Shown: in pieces, positions 6,437 to 14,554 of the stretch
How the letters are laid out: every line of letters starts with the position of its first letter
Position numbering within the stretch: position 1 is the stretch's first letter
NCBI GenBank assembly: GCA_020626545.1
Contig: JAHKZS010000166.1
Span: forward strand, 1 to 17,614
DNA length: 17,614 nucleotides
From: a bacterium
GTDB lineage: Bacteria > Bacillota > Clostridia > Oscillospirales > Acutalibacteraceae
Direction: 5' to 3'
The notes under the pieces: model-generated
Database searches by the model: none
Seen by the model: only the letters and a program-made list of their open reading frames with translations
What the model was told of the DNA's origin: nothing
Position numbers and translations under genes: made by a program

Positions 6437-8494
6437 TTACTTAAGAGCCTTTCCGTTTACATAAAGCTTATAGCCGTTTAGATTAATATTGCTGTAGCCG
6501 GAGTCGGAATCTTTTAGAGAGGTGACGTAAGTGTCGCCGGTAAGAGTGATTTTTGAATTTTTATCGAGTGTGAGCGTAACCTTTTTAGCGGTTTTACCGC
6601 CGTTAATTGTTCCCTTGTAGGTTGAGTTTTTGAGATTAATTGTAACAGTCGATATTTTATCCGCCTTTATATCGCCGGATAAAGTCTGGTTATTCGCGTT
6701 GAGGGTTACGTTTCCGCCGTTAGAGCCGCTGTTGCCCCATTCACTTGTACCTTCGGCGTCAATTAAAGTACCGCTGCCGAAATTAAGCTTTGTATTGGTG
6801 AGGTTGATTTCGGCGTCTGTATTAGTTACGAAAAACATCGGAGCCGTTTTATAATACTTCGAGCTTTTCTGAATAGAGAGCGAAGAATTTTTCGCGGTAA
6901 AGGTTCCTTTGCCCTTAGAAGCGTCTCCCGACATACTCTGGTAAATCATAACGCCCGCGTTATCTACGTTATTACGGTTACCCGCCGCGCTCGCGGTGAG
7001 TGTAGAGGATGTGACTGTCGCGGAGTTTTTGCCCTCAATAACCGCCATTTGCGAACCGTTAGCGGTACCTTTGGTATCCGTAACGGAAATATCGCCTGTG
7101 GAATAGATCACGGGGGATCCCGCGCCGTTGGTAGTTAAATCGGAATTCTTCACCTTAACGGTACCCTCGCCTCTATCGGTAGCGAGCGCCGCGCAGGAAC
7201 CGCCTTTCGTATTAATTGTAACGTTATCGGCTTCGATATAACCTCCGTAGGTAGCGTCAAGCCCACGGGCTGAACTCGAGCCCGTGGTTGTGATTTTGGT
7301 GTCCTTGACGTAGATTTTAGAATTTTCGCCTGTGGAGAAAACGGCGTTACTTCCCTTAGAGGAGGTAGAAATATCGGCGTTCTTTATTGTAGCGGTGGAG
7401 TTCTTGGTAACGAGTACGCCCGAGTTAATTCCGTAAAATTCGGAGTTTTCGGTATTAGTGCTGTCGCCTGATTTAGTAACTTTCGCTCCGCTTATTGTGG
7501 CTTTTCCGCCGTTTTCTACGAGTACCGCGCTCTCGTCGCTTGAGGTTGAGGAGTAGTTATCGGAGAGAGTTTTTGTACTTGTGACTGTAGTTTTGCCCGA
7601 CGCCGAAACATCAGTACTCTGATTATTCGCGAACGGCGCGTTATTCGAGTTGTTGCCGTTCGGAAGCCGCGCACCCTGATGCGAGCCCATCATACTATGG
7701 GTAAGAATTTCGGTAGCGGCTATCTGGGTTCCCGCTAAAGCGGAAGCGATAACCAGCGAGCAGAGGATGAATATTAAAATCCGCTTAGTGCCTTTTAAGC
7801 TTTCTTTAAATCCCTTTTTATTAAAGCGCGATAGAATAAGATACATAACCAGTACGCCTATTACGAGCGAATCGAAAGCTATAGCTCCGTACTTGACGAA
7901 AACCAATAAAGGTGACTGCTCTTTAAAATCAGGACGGTTTCCCTGCTTAAATCCGCCATTGCCGTTTTTATTATTATCGGGCTGAAAACCGCCCTGACCG
8001 TTAGCGAAGTTGTCGTTATTTGAATTACCGTTTTGGGAATTATCGTTTGAGTTTCCGTTATTATCAGGTTGGAATCCTCCCTGGTTATTGTTGGAATTGT
8101 TATCGGAATTACTGTTGTTAGAATTTCCGTTATTATCGGGTACGAAGCCGTTATTATCCGAGTTGCCGGAGTCATCTGAGTTGCCTGAGTTATCTGAATT
8201 ACCGTTCTGATTATCAGGCATCTGAGGCGGCTGTCCGTTCTGATTATTTCCGTTTTGCATCTGCGGAGGCTGACCGCCCCGGAGGTTAGTCGAATCGCCG
8301 GAATTACTATCCGAACCGCTGCCCTGTAGATTCATATCGGACGGAGAGTTCATAGTCGACGAACTGTCGGAGAATGTCGGCGCGGCGCCTTTCGGACTGT
8401 CTCCGATAAAGTTCATCGTAAGCGCCGACGCCCCCGCGAAAGCAACGACTAATCCTATCATTATTGTATTCTTAATAATCCGAATTTTTTTCAT
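6437..8494 (-). CDS. membrane-anchored surface protein with Asn-rich linker and beta-helix-like C-terminus
   Basis: A 685-residue protein from the chosen start. In order it shows an N-terminal hydrophobic helix (about 8-28), then a low-complexity linker (about 50-190) rich in Asn, Gly, Ser, Gln and Asp with PPQM and GGFQPDNN units. Two membrane helices follow at about 196-222 and 237-259. The C-terminal 390 residues consist of short Thr/Ser/Gly/Asn-rich strands such as NSTATIKNADISTSSKGSNA. Regular turns of about 20 residues suggest a right-handed parallel beta-helix, as in bacterial adhesins and pectate-lyase-like folds. No sortase motif or catalytic residues were recognised. The start at 8494 is chosen over ATG 8503 because AAGGAG (8504-8509) touches the first ATG but is 9 bases from the second. 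A surface adhesin or glycan-binding role is an inference. Confidence 0.78.
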   Translation of the reverse strand: MKKIRIIKNTIMIGLVVAFAGASALTMNFIGDSPKGAAPTFSDSSSTMNSPSDMNLQGSGSDSNSGDSTNLRGGQPPQMQNGNNQNGQPPQMPDNQNGNSDNSGNSDDSGNSDNNGFVPDNNGNSNNSNSDNNSNNNQGGFQPDNNGNSNDNSQNGNSNNDNFANGQGGFQPDNNKNGNGGFKQGNRPDFKEQSPLLVFVKYGAIAFDSLVIGVLVMYLILSRFNKKGFKESLKGTKRILIFILCSLVIASALAGTQIAATEILTHSMMGSHQGARLPNGNNSNNAPFANNQSTDVSASGKTTVTSTKTLSDNYSSTSSDESAVLVENGGKATISGAKVTKSGDSTNTENSEFYGINSGVLVTKNSTATIKNADISTSSKGSNAVFSTGENSKIYVKDTKITTTGSSSARGLDATYGGYIEADNVTINTKGGSCAALATDRGEGTVKVKNSDLTTNGAGSPVIYSTGDISVTDTKGTANGSQMAVIEGKNSATVTSSTLTASAAGNRNNVDNAGVMIYQSMSGDASKGKGTFTAKNSSLSIQKSSKYYKTAPMFFVTNTDAEINLTNTKLNFGSGTLIDAEGTSEWGNSGSNGGNVTLNANNQTLSGDIKADKISTVTINLKNSTYKGTINGGKTAKKVTLTLDKNSKITLTGDTYVTSLKDSDSGYSNINLNGYKLYVNGKALK

Positions 8495-8503
8495 CGAAAT
8501 CAT

Positions 8504-8509
8504 CTCCTT
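8504..8509 (-). promoter_or_regulatory. ribosome binding site that decides the surface-protein start
   Basis: AAGGAG on the minus strand lies 9 bases before ATG 8494 and directly against ATG 8503. The spacing favours translation starting at 8494, removing three residues from the longest frame. Confidence 0.8.
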
Positions 8510-8607
8510 TTGTTATTGTGGCTTTAGTATACCCCGCCATATTGAAAAGAAAATGTTTTGAGCTTGAAAGCTTTCTGAAATAATGTGAAATAGATTTTCA
8601 CAAACAA

Positions 8608-8638
8608 GAAAGCGCGCGCAATCGGCGCGTCCGCTTTC
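8608..8638 (-). other. GC-rich hairpin, possible leader or small-RNA terminator
   Basis: The arms gaaagcg (8608-8614) and cgctttc (8632-8638) pair. Inside them cgcgc (8615-8619) pairs with gcgcg (8625-8629), leaving a 5-base loop and a 2-base bulge. The 12-pair stem is followed on the minus strand by ttgtttgtg, a weak U tract. It lies about 105 bases upstream of the surface-protein ribosome site, so it could be a leader element or the end of a short RNA. Confidence 0.45.
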
Positions 8639-8699
8639 GTATAGTCATTTCTCGCGCGTGCGCAGCGTGCTACTGAGCAGACGATATAAATAATTTATA

Positions 8700-8785
8700 C
8701 TCTATAGGAGTTAGGTAATATGATTTTGTCTTTACCATAGTTTTGCTTATATTTTTATACAAGTTTTGAGTAATTTCCTATAGAG
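8700..8785. repeat. 10-base inverted repeat flanking a 66-base AT-rich segment
   Basis: ctctatagga (8700-8709) and tcctatagag (8776-8785) are perfect inverted copies. Outside them tttat and its complement extend the similarity with small offsets. There is no open frame of note between the arms. It could be a small miniature-element remnant, paired regulator sites, or chance. Confidence 0.5.
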
Positions 8786-8789
8786 CAAT

Positions 8790-8835
8790 AAAGAGCTGTT
8801 TTATAACTAATCTAATTAGCATAAAACAACTCTTT
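8790..8835 (-). terminator. terminator of alsD
   Basis: The arms at 8790-8804 (aaagagctgttttat) and 8821-8835 (ataaaacaactcttt) match over 15 bases with one mismatch. On the minus strand that mismatch becomes a G-U pair, so the stem is intact only for transcripts of that strand. A second small stem (ctaat/attag) sits in the loop. It lies 26 bases after the alsD stop codon. The T tract is short. Confidence 0.7.
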
Positions 8836-8861
8836 TAAAATTCATCTGATCAAGTCAAAAA

Positions 8862-9590
8862 TCAACCGTTACCCTGCTCTACTTCCTCAATCTCGTCCTG
8901 AGACGCTTCTTTAAGAGAGTAAGTATCAAACGCCGCTTCCCTGGGCAGTTGGATTTCGATTCTATCCATTTTCTGCAACCGGCACTCGCCCGAACTCATA
9001 GACGCTTTGAATACATGGCCTCCGAGTTTTCTGTCCTTAGAGAGAAAGTGCATATGCCATCCCGCGGCGTTTATTCCGTCCATATAATCGGGATAGTAAA
9101 CGCATACCAACGTTCCGTAAATATTTTCAAAGCAAAAGTCTTTTTGAGTTTTCGAAAGAATATCTTTCAGAGAAACGTGATGTGAGCGGTAAGGCGCTCC
9201 GGCGCGCGCGTGTATCGACTTAAATAATCCGTCTATACGAGCTACGTGAATACTATTAAGCCCGAAATCTTCCTCTATTCTCAAAGTCAACTCAAGTTTT
9301 ATCGCGTCAATATCCTGTTTTTCTTCTATTGTAAACTTTCTTCCGTCTTTAACGGAGCCGACAACCGCGAAAGGCACACCCGCCGAATCTTCAGTACGTA
9401 TAATACTTCCGTCCGTAGTAGCCTGGTAACATATTCCGTCTAAAACAATCATCTCTCCGTCAACATTTTCGAAAGTACCGAGTCCTGTATCGCCGTGCTC
9501 CAATAGCTCACGCACTGTAATAACAGGTCTTGTGTATCCCAGCGCTAAAGCCTGTAATGTAGAAGCCTGATATATTTTATTTGATTTCAT
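8862..9590 (-). CDS. alsD: alpha-acetolactate decarboxylase
   Basis: A 242-residue AlsD/BudA family enzyme that decarboxylates (S)-2-acetolactate to (R)-acetoin in the cytoplasm, the route to acetoin and 2,3-butanediol. It also drains excess acetolactate away from valine and leucine synthesis. The N-terminus (KIYQASTLQALALGY) and GDTGLGTFENVDGEMIVLDG are family signatures. GWHMHFLSKDRKLGGHV provides the three metal-binding histidines (His179, His181 and His192 from the chosen start). The catalytic-region Glu in GTFE and the Arg in HVARIDG are present. Start 9590 is chosen over 9659: AAAGGAG (9600-9606) is 9 bases upstream and the protein then has the normal family length. It has its own promoter and terminator and no acetolactate synthase neighbour in the window, so it is probably monocistronic. 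Confidence 0.95.
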   Translation of the reverse strand: MKSNKIYQASTLQALALGYTRPVITVRELLEHGDTGLGTFENVDGEMIVLDGICYQATTDGSIIRTEDSAGVPFAVVGSVKDGRKFTIEEKQDIDAIKLELTLRIEEDFGLNSIHVARIDGLFKSIHARAGAPYRSHHVSLKDILSKTQKDFCFENIYGTLVCVYYPDYMDGINAAGWHMHFLSKDRKLGGHVFKASMSSGECRLQKMDRIEIQLPREAAFDTYSLKEASQDEIEEVEQGNG

Positions 9591-9599
9591 TAAGGGTTT

Positions 9600-9606
9600 C
9601 TCCTTT
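9600..9606 (-). promoter_or_regulatory. ribosome binding site that decides the alsD start
   Basis: AAAGGAG on the minus strand, 9 bases before ATG 9590. It lies inside the longer open frame that begins at 9659, so the upstream ATG is not the natural start. Confidence 0.85.
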
Positions 9607-9630
9607 AATTGACTAGGTCTAATTTTCTTA

Positions 9631-9659
9631 ATAATAACACGTTTCCGCTCAATAAGCAA
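9631..9659 (-). promoter_or_regulatory. sigma-A-type promoter of alsD
   Basis: On the minus strand TTGCTT (9654-9659) is followed by a 17-base spacer and TATTAT (9631-9636). It ends 40 bases upstream of the alsD start at 9590. This placement also explains why translation cannot begin at 9659. Confidence 0.6.
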
Positions 9660-9681
9660 TAGTAAAAAACGATAAATTATT

Positions 9682-9704
9682 AGTTTTCAAAGCGTTTGAA
9701 AACT
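9682..9704 (-). terminator. hairpin at the end of the six-gene surface operon
   Basis: A perfect 10-base inverted repeat, agttttcaaa (9682-9691) and tttgaaaact (9695-9704), has a 3-base loop. It lies 16 bases after the lipoprotein stop codon. The nearest long T run on the minus strand is about 12 bases past the stem, so it is not a textbook terminator. Its place between two divergent functions makes termination likely. Confidence 0.65.
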
Positions 9705-9720
9705 GATTTTCCTAAGTATA

Positions 9721-10689
9721 TTAATATTTTTCGTATTTTTTAGACCCGTCGCTATACTTAATAATATAATATCCGTGTCCTGAACCGTCGCAATCATCAA
9801 CACGTGTTTTAGATACTATTTTTTTGCCGCTTGATTTCGCGGGACTTTGCGCGGCGGATTGCTTTACTCCTTGAAGCACAACTTCATCAACAGGTTGTTT
9901 GAGTACAGTTTCCTTAATCTTTTTCCGGTTCTTTTCCTTACCGTCAATATAAGTAATCTTATAAGTAACATTTTTAGAACCGTTTACTCCTTTAACGCTA
10001 ACTTTGGTGACTCCCGCGGATAAACTCGAAGAACTTTGGCGCTTTGTCGAGTATTTAATCGCCTCGGTTATAACGACTTTCTTCTCTGTGACACGTTTTA
10101 CAGTAATCTTACTGTTTTGTTTAAGCTGAGCGGTAATCTTCGGTGTAACAATATCTTTCTTTTTTGTTGAGATATTCTGTTCCTTAAAAAAACCTTCGAC
10201 AGTCTTCGCCTTGGTTAAATAGCTTTTTGTTTTACCGTCGGCGGTGAGCTTAACTTTAAGCCTTCGCACTACGGAAATCTTCATACCGTCCTTAACATAT
10301 GCCGACTGATCGTAATTCACATAATCGTTCTTGGATAGTTTAATTCCCGCTTTTTTAAGAGCGTCGGATACTTTCGCTCCGGTTAATGTAAGTTTCTGTG
10401 TTTTACCATCACAGCTTACGGTAGACGTAGTACATCTCAAGATATTAATTGAGACAGATTTTGTTATTTTCTCGTTTTTGCCGGGAGATGTAATATCCTT
10501 ATCGGCTAACTCTATCTCCGCGTCGCTGAGAATTTCTTCTACAGTTTTGCCTGACTCGACCGTAACCTGCGTTTCTGTAGACATATCTTTTATCTTTACG
10601 TCAATTTTTTCACCGGAACAACCGCTAAATACTATTACAAAAATAATTCCGATAATAAAGCAGCTAATTAATCTAATTGTTTTTTTCAT
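9721..10689 (-). CDS. lipoprotein with three DUF348 units and a G5 domain
   Basis: A 322-residue exported lipoprotein. The N-terminal helix ends in the lipobox FSGC (Cys24 as the lipidation site). Three tandem ubiquitin-like DUF348 units follow at about 29-83, 87-141 and 144-199, each with the T.....TV...L..A.I pattern. A G5 domain follows at about 200-275. A short tail DDCDGSGHGYYIIKYSDGS (298-316) ends the protein. In YabE and resuscitation-promoting-factor-like proteins this module leads to a catalytic 3D or lysozyme-like domain; none is present here. A wall-binding, non-enzymatic role is inferred. Start ATG 10689 is chosen because GAGG (10696-10699) lies 6 bases upstream. A GTG at 10701 overlapping the previous stop is the alternative. 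It is the last gene of the surface operon. Confidence 0.85.
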   Translation of the reverse strand: MKKTIRLISCFIIGIIFVIVFSGCSGEKIDVKIKDMSTETQVTVESGKTVEEILSDAEIELADKDITSPGKNEKITKSVSINILRCTTSTVSCDGKTQKLTLTGAKVSDALKKAGIKLSKNDYVNYDQSAYVKDGMKISVVRRLKVKLTADGKTKSYLTKAKTVEGFFKEQNISTKKKDIVTPKITAQLKQNSKITVKRVTEKKVVITEAIKYSTKRQSSSSLSAGVTKVSVKGVNGSKNVTYKITYIDGKEKNRKKIKETVLKQPVDEVVLQGVKQSAAQSPAKSSGKKIVSKTRVDDCDGSGHGYYIIKYSDGSKKYEKY

Positions 10690-10697
10690 TTTTATCC

Positions 10698-12119
10698 TCA
10701 CTTTATCTTATTTAAATCGTAACTTTCGGACTTTACGTTTGTTAAAATTCCACTACTATCTGTAATTATATCAACGGCAATTTTCTCGTCCGTCTTTATA
10801 TGTTTTTTGGGAACATAAAGGAGAAATCCGTTATCTCCGTTTTTATCTGAAATACTAAACGCCTTGTAGGAAGTTCTCTTACCGTTAACAGTTAAAGCAA
10901 CGTAAATATCGGTATATGTTTCAATATATTTTTCGTCAACAATTCCGCTGAACTCATAATACATTGTATTACTTTCCGCACTTGCGGCGTTAAGAGTTGT
11001 TCGTGTTTTTTCAGATTTAGCTTTTCCTTTTAGTTCAATATTAATGCCGGTTAAGACGGGAGGCCGCGAAGCCAACTCGTCAATATTTCTCTCGACTTTT
11101 TCGACAACAACACAGTCGGGGGCGTAAGCATTAATATATTCGTCAATGGGGTAAGGAGTTTCCTTGCTAAAATAAGCTTTTTTAAATTCTTCAGCGAAAA
11201 ACGGAAGGAGTGTATTTCCAAAAGAATCTCTGAACATCAAGAGTTTACCGTTACCTTTTTTGCTCTCCGTTTCAATCCAAGGATCCTCAACACTCTCGGT
11301 TTCGGTTACGTATTTATATCCATAATCGTACTGATAATAACTGTTCCATTCCGGTTGAGCGCTCAACGGGTATAGCATTTTATTTAAATCGCCATATTCG
11401 GTCTTGGTGCGTTTTGCCATAACCGTGATGTAATCATTATGGGAGCGGTTCAAACTATTCATAATCTCGTTATACACAAGCGCCGCGCCTTTATTGTTCC
11501 AGTGCGAATCACGCTTAAGATAGAGCACTTCTCTCTGCCCTTTAAACAGCGAAAATAGATCTGTGTATTTTATTTTGCTTCTTTTAAGAATTGGCAAAAG
11601 AGAATCGATATTTTTCTTTTTGCCGGCTTTTTTTGAATAATAATAGGGCATATTATCTCCGTACAGTGAATTCTTATTCGGTGCGATTGTAAAGATAAAG
11701 TCAGCGCCCTTTCCCTCAACGTAGGATTGAGTAATATTTATATTATTGGCTATATTGTAAATTCCTCGCTCGGACATTTTATTTTTTATAAGAAAATCAT
11801 TAAGCGTATCCGAATAATAAAGCCAACCGTTATCGCCTTTTACTACAGTATCCATATTCGATACATTAAACACATCACCCTGAATACAAGAATCGGCATT
11901 CACCATAACGTTTCGAAACGCGAAATGGTCCTCAAAATACGCCCCGAGATCTTTAAAATAATTGAAATTTATTCCATCGTTATAGAGCTCGGGGAGCTCT
12001 TTAAGCCTCTTGTTTTCGGTGGTGGAATCTGTTCTAGCGAACGACATACACGCAAACGGTATAATACATATAATAAAACATACCGCTATAAAAATAATTT
12101 GAGTCGGTTTATTTTTCAT
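10698..12119 (-). CDS. AlgX/DHHW-like SGNH-fold protein, partner of the MBOAT acyltransferase
   Basis: A 473-residue extracytoplasmic protein with one N-terminal membrane anchor (about 7-27). KELPEL and YFEDHFAFRN near residues 40-70 are typical of the AlgX/DHHW/AlgJ group. The motif KRDSHWNNKGA holds Asp204 and His206, and LLMFRDSFGN holds Ser299. The Asp-to-Ser distance of 95 residues equals that of the Asp174/His176/Ser269 triad known for Pseudomonas AlgX, so an intact SGNH-type O-acetyltransferase site is likely. A beta-rich C-terminal region (about 355-470) may bind glycan. It starts 13 bases after the MBOAT stop, with AAAGG as ribosome site. Expected role: it transfers acetyl groups, received through the MBOAT protein, to a secreted or wall polysaccharide. 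The glycan is unknown. Confidence 0.88.
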   Translation of the reverse strand: MKNKPTQIIFIAVCFIICIIPFACMSFARTDSTTENKRLKELPELYNDGINFNYFKDLGAYFEDHFAFRNVMVNADSCIQGDVFNVSNMDTVVKGDNGWLYYSDTLNDFLIKNKMSERGIYNIANNINITQSYVEGKGADFIFTIAPNKNSLYGDNMPYYYSKKAGKKKNIDSLLPILKRSKIKYTDLFSLFKGQREVLYLKRDSHWNNKGAALVYNEIMNSLNRSHNDYITVMAKRTKTEYGDLNKMLYPLSAQPEWNSYYQYDYGYKYVTETESVEDPWIETESKKGNGKLLMFRDSFGNTLLPFFAEEFKKAYFSKETPYPIDEYINAYAPDCVVVEKVERNIDELASRPPVLTGINIELKGKAKSEKTRTTLNAASAESNTMYYEFSGIVDEKYIETYTDIYVALTVNGKRTSYKAFSISDKNGDNGFLLYVPKKHIKTDEKIAVDIITDSSGILTNVKSESYDLNKIK

Positions 12120-12132
12120 ATTGAATTACCTT

Positions 12133-13560
12133 TTAAAATCTAAAGTATATAAACGGATTATACGCGTCTCCGGATAATCTGACCATACACCAGCCCAGTA
12201 AAACAACTGACGCGGCAAACAGCACAACCTGGAGCACCTTCCATTTTCCGCTTACGATAGATGTATCTCCGCAAAGTTTAACTCTGATCCTATTAGTTAT
12301 ACTCTTAACCGGCGCTGAGCCGAAAACAGCGATAATCAGCACAAATATAAACCACGGAGTAATCTGTGTAAGCGCTAGACTCATTTCGGGACCCGAAAAA
12401 CTAAATCCGGAGAACATCCGGCTTATCATAAATAACCCCTGCGAAATATTATCCGCTCTGAAAATAACAAATCCTATACATACAACAAGAAGTGTATAAA
12501 TCCGCAGGATAAATTTCGGAAGTTTTTTGCAATACGGAATATATTCTTCGAGCAGCAGGAAGAAACCGTGGAACAGTCCCCATATAATAAACGTCCAGTT
12601 AGCCCCATGCCAAAGCCCCGTAAAGAAAAACACTATTATTTTATTAACACAAGTTCTAAACTTACCCTTTCTATTGCCGCCTAACGGTATATACAAATAT
12701 TCCTTGAACCATGAAGAAAGAGAAATATGCCATCTTCTCCAGAAATCTTTAACGGACAACGCTCCATAAGGATAACGGAAGTTTTCGAGAAAATGAAAAC
12801 CAAACATTTTTCCCAATCCGATAGCCATATCACTATAGCCGCTGAAATCGTAGTAAATCTGAAGCATATAAGTGATCGAGCCTATCCACGAAGTAACAAC
12901 GTTTATCTCGTTGCCTGAAGCAGCAAAGATAATATCCGCCGTCTGTCCCATTGTATTGGCTATCAGAACTTTTTTAGCGAGTCCGCATATAAACCTGCGC
13001 AACCCCAACGCTGATTGCTCTGCGGTAATTTTACGATTATCAATTTGTTCGTTAATATCGTGATATTTAACGATAGGACCCGCTATCAGCTGAGGAAAAA
13101 ACGATATATAAAGCAGCACCTTACCGAAATTCTTCTGCGCCGCGACATTTCCCCTATACACATCAATTACATACGACATCGCCTGAAAGGTAAAAAACGA
13201 AATACCTATCGGCAGTGTAATCTGCGGAACAGGTATAGCCGTATTGAATATGTTATCAATCTGCTCAATAAAAAACGATGTATATTTAAAATATACAAGT
13301 ATTCCGATATTTAATATTACATTTAAACATAAAATCAGTTTTCTGTTTTTTTCGGTTTTGTATATTCCAAGCGCGCAAAGGTAATTCAAAAACGCGCTGA
13401 AAACCATTAACAATACATAGACTGGTTCGCCGTAAGCGTAAAAGATCAGGCTCGCGGCTACCAACAGAACGTTTTTTACCTTTACAGACGGAATAATAAG
13501 GTGCAGCACATAAGTAATCGGCAAAAATACGCACAAAAACACCAGTGAAGAAAAGACCAT
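12133..13560 (-). CDS. MBOAT-family membrane O-acyltransferase (AlgI/DltB/PatA-like)
   Basis: A 475-residue polytopic membrane protein, the usual length for AlgI-type MBOAT enzymes. The N-terminus (MVFSSLVFLCVFLPITYVLH) and TLPIGISFFTFQAMSY (115-130) are family signatures. DFWRRWHISLSSWFKEYLYI (272-291) and GLWHGANWTFIIWGLFHG (315-332) carry His278 and the putative catalytic His318. The protein moves acyl, usually acetyl, groups from cytoplasmic donors across the membrane. Adjacent AlgX-like proteins commonly complete the transfer, and one lies 13 bases downstream. AlgI-type O-acetylation of a polysaccharide is preferred over DltB-type D-alanylation because no dltA or dltC is present. Ribosome site GGAGG stands 7-8 bases before ATG 13560. 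It follows the third transglutaminase-like gene by 28 bases. Confidence 0.93.
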   Translation of the reverse strand: MVFSSLVFLCVFLPITYVLHLIIPSVKVKNVLLVAASLIFYAYGEPVYVLLMVFSAFLNYLCALGIYKTEKNRKLILCLNVILNIGILVYFKYTSFFIEQIDNIFNTAIPVPQITLPIGISFFTFQAMSYVIDVYRGNVAAQKNFGKVLLYISFFPQLIAGPIVKYHDINEQIDNRKITAEQSALGLRRFICGLAKKVLIANTMGQTADIIFAASGNEINVVTSWIGSITYMLQIYYDFSGYSDMAIGLGKMFGFHFLENFRYPYGALSVKDFWRRWHISLSSWFKEYLYIPLGGNRKGKFRTCVNKIIVFFFTGLWHGANWTFIIWGLFHGFFLLLEEYIPYCKKLPKFILRIYTLLVVCIGFVIFRADNISQGLFMISRMFSGFSFSGPEMSLALTQITPWFIFVLIIAVFGSAPVKSITNRIRVKLCGDTSIVSGKWKVLQVVLFAASVVLLGWCMVRLSGDAYNPFIYFRF

Positions 13561-13588
13561 TATTCCCCTCCGAAATTGACTTACTTAA

Positions 13589-14554
13589 TCAACCTTTTTT
13601 CCAAATTGCTTTATTTTTAGAAAAACTCAGTACATAGCGATTGTAGTACTTATATTTGTGCGGATACTCACCTTTTAATTTTTTGTAAAGATTTGTATTA
13701 AGTCTATTGTGCATACTAATATCAAACAGATACCATTTCTTTCCTATTTTGACCTCTGTCCAGCCGTGAGTATCCGGGCCTCCCGCCACAGTGGTAATAA
13801 CACCTTGATTTACTCTTGAGTCATATCCCAGTACCCTTGCCACGTAGGCGAATGATGACGCGTAACAGAAACAATTACCCTTTTTGTTCTTTAACATATA
13901 TTCCGCCTCTCGGGCAAAAGTTTTAGCGTTGGGTATACCGTAACGTCTTTGATACGCAAAATTCTTTTTAATATAGTTGAAGCACGCTTTTAGCTTCTTG
14001 CTTTTGGACTGGGAAGATTTAGTCTTTTTATTTACAAGTTTGACAGCGAGCTTTATTGGTTTAGAAGTAATTTTAACTCCTTTCGAGTTAACGTACGCGT
14101 AACCGGATTTTTTGCTTCCCGCAATCTGATTCGTAATCATTTTGCCCTTAGTTCCGAGTTTTCCGGAGGGCTTAAAATAATACTTATATTTTTTAATTTT
14201 TGTCCAGCCGGTCTGTAAAACTCCTTTTGTACCTAACGCTCCTGTCTTTTTAAAATAGAAAGATTTTTTTCCTATTTTAGTAAGCCCGAGAGAAAGCTTT
14301 CCGTTTGACTTAAAATGAAAAATCTTCTTATTAATTTTAGTCCAACCGGTTGTCTTAGTTCCATCGCTTTTATAAAAATAAATATCAGAATCTATTTGTT
14401 CCCATCCGCTATACCGCGGATTAGCGTCTTGAGCATCGGATTCTGTTCCTGGTTGCGCGTCATCGAGCGAGTAAGCGCTCGAAGCAAACGCAAACGAAGT
14501 GCCTAATGTTAGTAAAACCAATAACATAATCAAAATCTTTTTTGTGTTCTTCAT
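13589..14554 (-). CDS. secreted wall-binding-repeat protein with transglutaminase-like domain (paralogue 3)
   Basis: A 321-residue exported protein. Signal peptide at 1-25 (MKNTKKILIMLLVLLTLGTS then FAFAS). About five 20-residue aromatic and Lys-rich repeats of the choline/glucan-binding type lie between about 48 and 165 (GWTKI..K...F..SGKL). A basic linker follows, then a transglutaminase-like domain at about 185-321. KKGNCFCYASSFAYVARVLGY gives Cys228, THGWTEV gives His263 and WYLFDIS gives Asp278: a complete Cys-His-Asp set. Possible activities are cross-linking, amidation or peptide cleavage; I cannot choose. ATG 14554 is chosen over a TTG at 14575, because GAAAGGG lies upstream (12-base spacing, slightly long) and the TTG has no ribosome site. 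It is shorter than its two neighbours because it lacks their first repeats. Confidence 0.85.
   Translation of the reverse strand: MKNTKKILIMLLVLLTLGTSFAFASSAYSLDDAQPGTESDAQDANPRYSGWEQIDSDIYFYKSDGTKTTGWTKINKKIFHFKSNGKLSLGLTKIGKKSFYFKKTGALGTKGVLQTGWTKIKKYKYYFKPSGKLGTKGKMITNQIAGSKKSGYAYVNSKGVKITSKPIKLAVKLVNKKTKSSQSKSKKLKACFNYIKKNFAYQRRYGIPNAKTFAREAEYMLKNKKGNCFCYASSFAYVARVLGYDSRVNQGVITTVAGGPDTHGWTEVKIGKKWYLFDISMHNRLNTNLYKKLKGEYPHKYKYYNRYVLSFSKNKAIWKKG

Larger units (their letters stand above)
8510..8861. other. structured intergenic region between alsD and the surface protein gene
   Basis: About 350 bases without a supported gene. From the alsD side it holds the alsD terminator (8790-8835), a 10-base inverted repeat with a 66-base loop (8700-8785), a GC-rich patch (8611-8670) including a strong hairpin (8608-8638), and a short palindrome gaaagctttc (8566-8575). 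On the minus strand a TATACT (8526-8531) is a possible -10 for the surface-protein gene, but its -35 is poor. The GC-rich patch is unlike the AT-rich sequence around it. Confidence 0.6.

Noticed and set aside
7950..8300. Short DNA repeats that could look like a repeat array.
   Set aside because: They are in frame with the surface-protein gene and encode its Asn/Gly/Ser linker. Units vary in length and there are no unique spacers, so this is not a CRISPR array.
8670..8738. A 22-codon minus-strand reading frame (MVKTKSYYLTPIEYKLFISS plus two residues) inside the structured intergenic region.
   Set aside because: No ribosome binding site, very short, and it overlaps the inverted repeat. The resemblance to recombinase-like starts is too weak to claim a remnant.
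9591..9659. N-terminal extension of acetolactate decarboxylase starting at 9659.
   Set aside because: The extension covers the promoter -10 and the AAAGGAG site, and makes the protein longer than the family.
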